From positions 1-22,077 of the forward strand of contig CAVIAA010000031.1 in the NCBI GenBank assembly GCA_963640685.1: a DNA stretch of 22,077 nt, written 5' to 3'. Below the pieces are notes generated by a model that was given only the letters and a program-made list of their open reading frames with translations, did not search any database and was not told the origin of the DNA. The position numbers and the translations under genes were made by a program. The DNA is from SFEL01 sp963640685 (GTDB lineage Bacteria; Bacillota; Clostridia; Christensenellales; CAG-138). This document shows positions 14,522-22,077 of the stretch, in pieces. How positions within the stretch are numbered: the first letter of the stretch is position 1; the number at the start of each line of letters is the position of its first letter.

Positions 14522-16048
14522 TCAGCACCATTCTATGGTTGCGGGCGGCTTGCCGGTTATGTCGTACACAACGCGGCCTGCGCCCTTTACCTCGTTTACG
14601 ATTCTCAATGCCGTGATCCCAAGCACCTTATGGGATATCGGCGCGTATTCGCAGGTCATGAAGTCGGATGTTTTGACTGCTCTTAAAGCTATGGTATAGT
14701 CGTAGGTTCGGAAGTCTCCGACTACGCCGACAGAGCGCGTATCGGTCAGCACGGCAAAGTACTGATCCGCCTTTATGCGCCGCTTTGCTATTTCCTCGCG
14801 GAATATCGCGTCTGCGTCTCTCAGTATTTCCAGCTTCTCCTCGGTTATTTCCCCCATGACGCGCACGGCAAGTCCGGGGCCGGGGAAGGGCTGACGCTCC
14901 ACAAAGGCGCGCGGCAGGCCGAGCTGACGGCCGAGGGCGCGAACCTCGTCCTTAAAGAGACTGCGGAGCGGCTCCACTACGCCTTCAAATTTCATATCCT
15001 TTGGCAAGCCGCCAACGTTGTGGTGGCTCTTTATTGTTGCGGCCTTGCTGCCGCCGGATTCTATAACGTCGGGATATATGGTGCCCTGAGCAAGGAACTT
15101 TACGTTGGGCAGCTTGCCGGATTCCTCCTCAAACACGCGCACGAACTCGGTGCCGATTATCTTGCGCTTCTGCTCCGGGTCGGTAACGCCGGCGAGGGCA
15201 GAAAGGAAGCGCTTTTGAGCGTTTACCCTGATAAAGTCCAAATCGCGGTTTTTAAAGGCCGCCTCGACCTCGTCTCCCTCGTTTTTGCGCATCAGGCCGT
15301 GGTCGACGAATATGCAGTGGAGCTGACCGGGCAGCGCCTTTGAAAGCAGTGCCGCGCAAACGGAGGAATCCACGCCGCCGGAGAGGGCAAGCAACACATG
15401 CGCGCTGCCGACCTGCGCCTTAACGTCCGCAATAAGCTGCTGCTGAAGGTTCTTAAGGTCGTAGTCGCCAACAGCGCAGCAGACGGAATACAGGAAATTC
15501 CTTATCATTTTTGTTCCGTTCTGGGTGCTCTCTACCTCCGGGTGGAACTGAAGGGCATATAGCTTTCTTGAAGCGTCCTCCATTGCGGCGTTTGCGCAGG
15601 AGGAGGTGTGCGCCGTGGAGCGGAAGCCCTCCGGCAGCCTTGTTACCTGGTCAGTATGGCTCATAAGCCCTGTTTGCTCCGCTTCAAGGCCAGCAAAGAG
15701 CAGCGAGGAGGCATCGATTGACATGGCGGTCTTTCCGTATTCGCTCGATGAACAGGGCGAGACCTCGCCGCCGAGCGACCAGGACATGAGCTGCATGCCG
15801 TAGCATATGCCGAGAACGGGTATGCCAAGAGAGAACAGCGCCTTGTCGCAATGGGGAGAGCTCTCGTCATATACGCTGTTTGGCCCGCCGGTGAGTATTA
15901 TGCCTATAGGGGAAATGGAGCGTATCTCGTCTATTGAGATGTCTCCGGGCTTTACTATGGAGTAAACGCCGCATTCACGAACTCTGCGCGCTATCAGCTC
16001 CTTGTACTGACCTCCAAAATCCAGTATTAGAACCGTCTGTGGTGCCAT
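14522..16048 (-). CDS. guaA: GMP synthase (glutamine-hydrolysing)
   Basis: GuaA converts XMP to GMP using ATP and the amide of glutamine. The 508-residue protein carries an N-terminal class I glutamine amidotransferase with VLGICYGMQ (Cys82) and QFHPEVEST (His169, Glu171) as the catalytic triad. Next is an ATP-pyrophosphatase domain with LALSGGVDSSV (220-230), then the C-terminal dimerisation/XMP domain with ERQPFPGPGLAVRVMGE and the ending GKPPATIEW. GGAGAG precedes the ATG at 16048, and the gene follows pyrG by 19 bp. It ends in Cys instead of the more usual Glu, which is unlikely to matter. Two successive nucleotide-making glutamine amidotransferases follow the ANTAR gene here. Confidence 0.97.
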   Translation of the reverse strand: MAPQTVLILDFGGQYKELIARRVRECGVYSIVKPGDISIDEIRSISPIGIILTGGPNSVYDESSPHCDKALFSLGIPVLGICYGMQLMSWSLGGEVSPCSSSEYGKTAMSIDASSLLFAGLEAEQTGLMSHTDQVTRLPEGFRSTAHTSSCANAAMEDASRKLYALQFHPEVESTQNGTKMIRNFLYSVCCAVGDYDLKNLQQQLIADVKAQVGSAHVLLALSGGVDSSVCAALLSKALPGQLHCIFVDHGLMRKNEGDEVEAAFKNRDLDFIRVNAQKRFLSALAGVTDPEQKRKIIGTEFVRVFEEESGKLPNVKFLAQGTIYPDVIESGGSKAATIKSHHNVGGLPKDMKFEGVVEPLRSLFKDEVRALGRQLGLPRAFVERQPFPGPGLAVRVMGEITEEKLEILRDADAIFREEIAKRRIKADQYFAVLTDTRSVGVVGDFRTYDYTIALRAVKTSDFMTCEYAPISHKVLGITALRIVNEVKGAGRVVYDITGKPPATIEWC

Positions 16049-16067
16049 TTGATCTCTCCTTTGATAA

Positions 16068-17681
16068 TTATTTTTGCTTTTGCTCCGCCCGCTCCAGTGC
16101 CGCCGCTATAAAGCCGCGGAACAGCGGGTGAGCCTTGTTCGGGCGGGACTTGAACTCCGGATGAAACTGCACGCCAACGAAGAAAGGCCTGCCCGTAAGC
16201 TCAACCGTTTCAACGAGGCTGCCGTCCGGTGAGAGGCCGGATAGCGTAAGGCCGGCGCTTGTAAGCGCATTCCGGTAGTCGTTGTTCAACTCATACCTGT
16301 GGCGGTGGCGCTCAAATATCATGCCGGAGCCGTAGCAGCGCTCCATGGTGGTGCCGGGCTTGACAGCACACGGGTACTCACCCAGACGCAGCGTGCCGCC
16401 CTTATCTATATTGTCGCTCTGTCCGGGCATAAAGTCTATAACTTTATTTTTGCAAAGCTCATTAAATTCTCCGGAATCGGCATCGGCTATGCCGCAAACG
16501 TCGCGGGCGAACTCTATTACCGTTATCTGCATGCCAAGGCAGATGCCGAAAAACGACAGATAATGCTCCCGCGCGTATTTTGCGGCGAGTATCATGCCCG
16601 CTATGCCGCGCCCGCCGAAGCCGCCGGGAACGATTATACCGTCTAAAGCGCCAAGCTCCTCCTCATAGTTGCTCTCGGTAATCGTTTCGGAGTCTATCCA
16701 GTGTATGCGAATGTGGGTATTGAGCGTATATCCGGCGTGGCGCATTGCCTCGGCGACAGAGAGATAAGCGTCGTGCAGCTGAACGTATTTGCCGACGAGG
16801 CCGATATGAACCTCTTTCTCGCGGGACTTTATGCGCTGTACCATCTCTTCCCATTCGGTAAGGTCGGGCTCCGGTGCGCTTATGCCGAGCTCGCGGCAGA
16901 CCACATCGGAAAAGTGAGATTTTTCCAGCATCAGCGGCGCCTCATACAGGCAGGGGAGTGTGATGTTTTCAATAACGCAGTCCGGCTTAACGTTGCAAAA
17001 GAGCGATATCTTTTTGAATATGGCGTCCTCCAGCGGCTCGTCGCAGCGCAGAACGATTATGTTTGGGTTTATGCCCATTCCCAGCAGCTCCTTTACCGAG
17101 TGCTGTGTCGGCTTTGACTTGTGCTCATCGGAGCCGCGCAGGAAGGGGACGAGCGTGACGTGTATGAAAAGGCTGTTTTCCCGCCCGACCTCAAGGGAAA
17201 TCTGGCGAACCGCCTCTATAAATGGCTGGGACTCTATATCGCCTATTGTGCCGCCGATTTCCGTTATTACAACGTCGGCGTCGGTCTGCTTTGCAACGCG
17301 GTATACGAAGTCCTTTATCTCGTTTGTTATGTGTGGGATTACCTGCACCGTTGAGCCCAAGTATTCTCCGCGGCGCTCCTTGTTGAGCACGTTCCAGTAT
17401 ACCTTGCCGGTGGTCAGGTTGGAGTATTTGTTCAGATCCTCGTCTATGAACCGTTCATAGTGGCCGAGATCAAGGTCGGTCTCTGCGCCATCCGCCGTAA
17501 CGTATACCTCGCCGTGCTGATATGGGCTCATGGTGCCGGGATCAACGTTGATATATGGATCCAGCTTTTGCGCTGCGACCTTGAGTCCGCGGTTCTTGAG
17601 CAGCCTGCCGAGGGATGCCGCCGTTATGCCCTTGCCAAGCCCTGATACAACGCCGCCTGTTACAAAGATATACTTAGTCAT
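16068..17681 (-). CDS. pyrG: CTP synthase
   Basis: PyrG aminates UTP to CTP with ATP and glutamine, with GTP as allosteric activator. The 537-residue length is standard. The N-terminal synthase domain starts KYIFVTGGVVSGLGKGITAASLG (3-25) and has ITEIGGTIGDIESQPF (about 139-154). The C-terminal class I glutaminase has GGFGGRG for the oxyanion hole, SFFGICLGMQ with Cys381, and VQFHPEFKSRP with His507 and Glu509. AAGGAGG-type sequence (GGAGGAAAAGCA) precedes the ATG. It is 41 bp downstream of the ANTAR gene and 19 bp upstream of guaA, so it is probably in one operon with both. Control of this operon by an antiterminator would connect pyrimidine and purine amination to nitrogen supply. Confidence 0.97.
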   Translation of the reverse strand: MTKYIFVTGGVVSGLGKGITAASLGRLLKNRGLKVAAQKLDPYINVDPGTMSPYQHGEVYVTADGAETDLDLGHYERFIDEDLNKYSNLTTGKVYWNVLNKERRGEYLGSTVQVIPHITNEIKDFVYRVAKQTDADVVITEIGGTIGDIESQPFIEAVRQISLEVGRENSLFIHVTLVPFLRGSDEHKSKPTQHSVKELLGMGINPNIIVLRCDEPLEDAIFKKISLFCNVKPDCVIENITLPCLYEAPLMLEKSHFSDVVCRELGISAPEPDLTEWEEMVQRIKSREKEVHIGLVGKYVQLHDAYLSVAEAMRHAGYTLNTHIRIHWIDSETITESNYEEELGALDGIIVPGGFGGRGIAGMILAAKYAREHYLSFFGICLGMQITVIEFARDVCGIADADSGEFNELCKNKVIDFMPGQSDNIDKGGTLRLGEYPCAVKPGTTMERCYGSGMIFERHRHRYELNNDYRNALTSAGLTLSGLSPDGSLVETVELTGRPFFVGVQFHPEFKSRPNKAHPLFRGFIAAALERAEQKQK

Positions 17682-17722
17682 TGCTTTTCCTCCGAGATAT
17701 ATGCTTATTGCAGCTTAATATG

Positions 17723-18307
17723 CTATTTATAGGTTGAAAGTATGGCCTGTGCGATGGTTTTTTTGGTCACACACCTGTCCATGGCCTGCTTTTCAATAAA
17801 ACGGTGAGCCTCTCCCTCAGTCATTTTGAGCTGCTCGATGAGCAGCAGCTTGGCTCTGTTCACCATTCGTATCTCCTCCATCTTTTCCTCAATGGAGGCG
17901 GTCTTTTGTTCCATGCGGCGCAGCCGCTCCCGCGTTCCGCATAAGAGCTGGAGCGCCTGAGCAACGGCCGGCGCAGTCGTAGGCTTGGAAAGGGTCAGTA
18001 CGCCGAAGGGTGAGACCCTGCCGCTTATATCGGGGTAATGCTCCGCCTTTACCAGCAGCAGCACCCCGGCGCCGCTGTCCGCACAAATATCAAGGGCGAG
18101 CCTTGTGCCGAAATCGTCCGGCAGCGGTGCGTTGATTATCACTATATCATAGCTGCCGTCAAGCAGCCTGCGCCTCGCGCCGGAAACATCGGATACGGTC
18201 GTAATGGGGTAAAAACGGCCCTCCGGCAGCAACGGCATGAGCGAGGAGTTGAATTTTGCGGAGGAGGATACCAACAGTACATTGTAGCAATGCCCGTCTG
18301 CGTTCAT
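17723..18307 (-). CDS. ANTAR-domain RNA-binding antiterminator with degenerate receiver
   Basis: ANTAR proteins bind nascent leader RNAs and prevent intrinsic termination. The 194-residue protein has an N-terminal receiver-like domain (about 8-122), a charged helical linker (124-148) and a C-terminal ANTAR domain (about 137-191) with the pattern VNRAKLLLIEQLKMTEGEAHRFIEKQAM and a final AQAIL. The receiver is degenerate: the phosphorylation site is Asn59 (YDIVIINAPLP) instead of Asp, and the usual acidic pair is SSS (14-16), while the conserved Lys108 (SKP) remains. Phosphorylation by a kinase is therefore unlikely, as for AmiR, which is controlled by a protein partner. The obvious candidate partner is the glutamine synthetase-like protein encoded 37 bp upstream. 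AAGGAGGAG precedes the ATG. Targets are proposed in the two leaders at 19587-19814. Confidence 0.9.
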   Translation of the reverse strand: MNADGHCYNVLLVSSSAKFNSSLMPLLPEGRFYPITTVSDVSGARRRLLDGSYDIVIINAPLPDDFGTRLALDICADSGAGVLLLVKAEHYPDISGRVSPFGVLTLSKPTTAPAVAQALQLLCGTRERLRRMEQKTASIEEKMEEIRMVNRAKLLLIEQLKMTEGEAHRFIEKQAMDRCVTKKTIAQAILSTYK

Positions 18308-18344
18308 GTGCGGCTCCTCCTTCCTGATATGGTGATGCGGCGAT

Positions 18345-19553
18345 TTATTCGGTGTAGCTGCTGATTACGGCGCCGGGCAGGCAGCTGGCCACGAATGTGC
18401 TTTCGGCAGCCGCCCTTTTTGCCGCCTTCAGCGTGCAGGGCAGCATGGCAAACCTGCTTTTTACTCCCTCCGGAGCGGTATAAAGGTTTATATCCGCCGC
18501 ATCCGATAGCGACATGCCGCTATTTATGCCGTCCAGCCCCGCGTATATCAGCAGTGCAAAGGCGAGGTAGGGGTTGCAGGCAGGGTCGGGCGAGCGGAGC
18601 TCTGCGCGGCGGTATTCTCCGCTGGCTGCGGGTATGCGTATGAGCTGCGAGCGGTTCTCGCTGGACCATGAGATGTATTTAGGCGCCTTGTCGCTGCCAA
18701 AGCGCAGGTAGGATTCCTCGGTGCGGTTGAGAAACACCGTGATATCCGTTATGTGGGCGAGTATGCCGGCTATTACCTGAGGCATTTTGTCGCCGCCGTC
18801 CTCCGCCTTAACGGAAATGTTTATGTGCATGCCGTTGCCAGGGCGGTTTTCGATAGGCTTCGGGGAAAAGTCGGCCCAGAGTCCGTTTCTTGCGGCTACC
18901 GTGTTCACGACTCGCTTAAATGTAAGGGCGTTGTCCGCGGAGGTGATGGGGTCGGAATAACGAAAATCTATCTCGTTCTGCCCGGGCCCCTCCTCGTGGT
19001 GCGAGCTCTCGGGCTTTATGCCCATTTGCTCAAGGGTAAAGCAGACCTCGCGGCGAACGTTTTCTCCCTTGTCCTCCGGCGCTATGTCCATGTATCCCGC
19101 GTTGTCGTAGGGGAGCTTTGTGGGCTCGCCGCTTTCATCCAGCTTAAAAAGATAAAACTCCATCTCGGAGCCAAAGGCAAAGGAGATGCCCTCTGCTCGG
19201 GCGGTCTCGCAGGCCTTAATGAGTATGGAGCGGGTATCGGCCTCAAACGGTGTGCCGTCGGGGTAAGTGATGCCGCAGAACAGCCTTATCACCTTGCCGT
19301 GCTCGGAAAGCCAGGGCAGAACCGCCAATGTGGACGTGTCCGGATGAAGAAACAGGTCGGAATGCACCTCGCCGCCGAAGCCGGCTATTGCGGAGGCATC
19401 GATGGCGATGCCGTACCGGAAGGCGCGGCCAAGCTCGTCCGGCAGGATGGCTATGTTTTTCTGCCTGCCGAATATATCGCAAAAGGCAAGGCGAACGAAC
19501 TTTACGTCCTCCTCCGCTGCGTATTGTATTACTTCTTCTGCCGTGTATTTCAT
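18345..19553 (-). CDS. glnA: Glutamine synthetase type I-like protein, short variant with altered flap
   Basis: This is a type I glutamine synthetase homologue of 402 residues, against about 440-470 for enzymes of this class. The ATG at 19553 follows GGAGGT with 8-nt spacing; a longer in-frame start at 19598 lies inside the terminator and is rejected. Many active-site elements remain: Asp26 (FCDIFG), Glu130/Glu132 (SEMEFYLF), Glu187/Glu194 (SHHEEGPGQNEIDF), His243 (GNGMH), Arg284, Arg301, Arg306, Glu318 and Arg320. However, the flap glutamate (GYEAP in typical enzymes) is Lys289 in GSDKAP, one residue shorter. The NGSGMH motif reads PGNGMH, and the C-terminal tail beyond about residue 400 is absent. 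It may be inactive or regulatory rather than a main glutamine producer, especially with GlnN next door. It is first in the ANTAR-pyrG-guaA-nadE operon. Confidence 0.88.
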   Translation of the reverse strand: MKYTAEEVIQYAAEEDVKFVRLAFCDIFGRQKNIAILPDELGRAFRYGIAIDASAIAGFGGEVHSDLFLHPDTSTLAVLPWLSEHGKVIRLFCGITYPDGTPFEADTRSILIKACETARAEGISFAFGSEMEFYLFKLDESGEPTKLPYDNAGYMDIAPEDKGENVRREVCFTLEQMGIKPESSHHEEGPGQNEIDFRYSDPITSADNALTFKRVVNTVAARNGLWADFSPKPIENRPGNGMHINISVKAEDGGDKMPQVIAGILAHITDITVFLNRTEESYLRFGSDKAPKYISWSSENRSQLIRIPAASGEYRRAELRSPDPACNPYLAFALLIYAGLDGINSGMSLSDAADINLYTAPEGVKSRFAMLPCTLKAAKRAAAESTFVASCLPGAVISSYTE

Positions 19554-19586
19554 AGTGGTGTACCTCCGAAGGATGCTCAATAAATT

Positions 19587-19652
19587 AAAAACGCTCATTC
19601 ATAGGGGTAGGGGGCACCGTGCCCCGAACATATGAATGAACGCCCTTGCCCA
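19587..19652 (-). promoter_or_regulatory. Leader RNA of the glnA-like/ANTAR operon: hexaloop hairpin overlapping an intrinsic terminator
   Basis: On the minus strand, TGGGC-AAGGGC-GTTCA (19652-19637) can form a 5-pair stem with a six-base loop that has A at position 1 and G at position 4, the ANTAR-target loop signature. Its 3' half is also the 5' arm of a terminator: CGTTCATTCATA (19642-19631) pairs with TATGAATGAGCG (19603-19592), 12 bp with one G-T pair. The terminator carries an internal 15-bp palindrome GGGGCACCGTGCCCC and is followed by TTTTTAATTT. The two folds exclude each other. Everything lies between the predicted promoter and the ribosome binding site of the first gene. Confidence 0.72.
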
Positions 19653-19663
19653 TTAACAGCGAA

Positions 19664-19692
19664 ATGTTAGCACAAACGCCGGCCGGAGTCAA
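19664..19692 (-). promoter_or_regulatory. Promoter of the glnA-like/ANTAR/pyrG/guaA/nadE operon
   Basis: Minus-strand TTGACT (19692-19687), a 17-bp spacer and TAACAT (19669-19664). The -10 is part of an inverted repeat TAACA-N6-TGTTA (19654-19669) that could be an operator. The predicted start near 19657 is only about 5 nt before the hexaloop hairpin. Confidence 0.65.
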
Positions 19693-19722
19693 TTACTTTT
19701 TTGCCGGCGGCGCGGTTTTTTT

Positions 19723-19767
19723 AATTTGCCGCTTGACAACGGCAAATTCTGCGGTATAATGCAAATT
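19723..19767. promoter_or_regulatory. Three AATTTGC half-sites at 19-bp spacing over the glnN promoter
   Basis: AATTTGC at 19723-19729 is inverted relative to GCAAATT at 19742-19748 and 19761-19767. The centres are 19726, 19745 and 19764, exactly 19 bp apart. The first two are part of a perfect 9-bp inverted repeat AATTTGCCG-N8-CGGCAAATT whose 8-bp centre holds the -35 TTGACA. The last two flank the -10, extended as direct repeats GCAAATTC. This is arranged like an operator for a dimeric or oligomeric DNA-binding protein. The regulator is unknown. Confidence 0.55.
19733..19760 (+). promoter_or_regulatory. glnN promoter
   Basis: Consensus TTGACA (19733-19738) and TATAAT (19755-19760) with a 16-bp spacer. 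The start is expected near 19767, just 5 nt before the leader hairpin. It faces away from the minus-strand promoter at 19664-19692, with about 40 bp between the two -35 elements. Confidence 0.85.
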
Positions 19768-19771
19768 CATA

Positions 19772-19814
19772 AGGGCAACGGCGTCTTGGAGAGTGTTCTC
19801 CGCGACGCCTTTTT
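19772..19814 (+). promoter_or_regulatory. glnN leader RNA: hexaloop hairpin overlapping an intrinsic terminator
   Basis: AGGGC-AACGGC-GTCTT (19772-19787) can form a 5-pair stem (with two G-T pairs) and a six-base loop with A1 and G4. The terminator is GGCGTC (19780-19785) paired with GACGCC (19804-19809), with an inner stem GGAGA/TCTCC (19788-19792, 19797-19801), then TTTTT. The hairpin and the terminator share 19780-19787, so only one can form. The core GGGCAA-N-GGCGT also occurs in the opposite leader, next to the ANTAR gene's operon, which supports a shared antiterminator. Confidence 0.75.
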
Positions 19815-19856
19815 GCGTTTTGTGCTTGAAATTTATGCTTGAAAGGAGATAAATCT

Positions 19857-21950
<2,094 letters not shown>

Positions 21951-21977
21951 GCTGATAAAAGAATCGGCGCACCAATC

Positions 21978-22077
21978 TGAAGTGACCCCAAAAAGTTAGA
22001 CAAATATTTGTTGCAAATTGTTCAAGCTACTGAAAGGGCTTGTTGCCTGTGAATTACAGGTGGCAGGCCCTTTAGCT
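21978..22077. mobile_element. Terminus of an IS3-family-like insertion sequence (partial)
   Basis: From 21978 the sequence TGAAGTGACCCCAAAAAG and the following TTAGACAAA match the terminal inverted repeat style of IS3-family elements (TGA...GACCCC-AAAAAGTT-GACA), from memory of the family rather than a search. Inside it is a stem-loop with AAAGGGC (22033-22039)/GCCCTTT (22067-22073) and CCTGT/ACAGG, which could block read-through. The transposase genes and other end lie beyond the window, so orientation and intactness cannot be judged. Confidence 0.6.

Noticed and set aside
18753..19583. Plus-strand open frame opposite the glutamine synthetase-like gene
   Set aside because: Antisense shadow; the minus strand has conserved motifs and a good ribosome binding site.

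Overview
The window is a Gram-positive, anaerobic Clostridia-type chromosome segment, probably Oscillospirales or a related gut lineage. Signs of this are moderately high GC with heavy use of ATA for isoleucine, strong AGGAGG ribosome binding sites, an oxygen-sensitive class III ribonucleotide reductase, a type III glutamine synthetase, a NusG-II/Gx-transporter pair and an ANTAR antiterminator. Lineage is inferred from gene content only.

Layout, left to right. (1) 1-2830: the 5' half of a tRNA-Ser(CGA) with its own promoter, broken off in the anticodon arm (probable integration junction); a 54-codon TTG-start membrane ORF; aroE; divergent aroQ; tspO, which overlaps aroQ tail to tail; and a cysteine-rich protein of unknown function. 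(2) 2944-6775: tRNA-Leu(GAG) with a consensus promoter and terminator, then on the minus strand a 624-residue polytopic membrane protein, an ADP-ribosylglycohydrolase and radC. (3) 6988-13730, plus strand: nrdD behind two NrdR-like boxes, pfkA with a terminator, then ddl-murF-NusG_II-Gx transporter. (4) 13781-19553, minus strand: a tightly packed operon read as glutamine synthetase-like gene, ANTAR regulator, pyrG, guaA, nadE. (5) 19857-21950, plus strand: the type III glutamine synthetase glnN, followed 27 bp after its stop by the terminus of an IS3-family-like element that runs off the window.

The most interesting part is the 303-bp divergent region between the glutamine synthetase-like gene and glnN, together with the two genes beside it. 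Each transcription unit has a good sigma-A promoter. Immediately after the predicted start, each has the same short RNA motif, GGGCAA-N-GGCGT, which can fold as a hairpin with a six-base loop carrying A1 and G4. That hairpin overlaps the 5' arm of an intrinsic terminator. This is the architecture expected of an ANTAR antitermination target, and an ANTAR protein is encoded in one of the two units. Its receiver domain lacks the phosphoacceptor aspartate (Asn instead) and the acidic pocket. Its operon partner is a 402-residue glutamine synthetase-like protein whose flap glutamate is Lys and which lacks the usual C-terminal tail. I infer a nitrogen or glutamine sensing module: a degenerate glutamine synthetase as sensor, a phosphorylation-independent ANTAR protein as effector, and glnN plus the module's own operon (with the glutamine amidotransferases PyrG and GuaA, and NadE) as targets. 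A second layer may act at the DNA level, because three AATTTGC half-sites sit exactly 19 bp apart across the glnN promoter.
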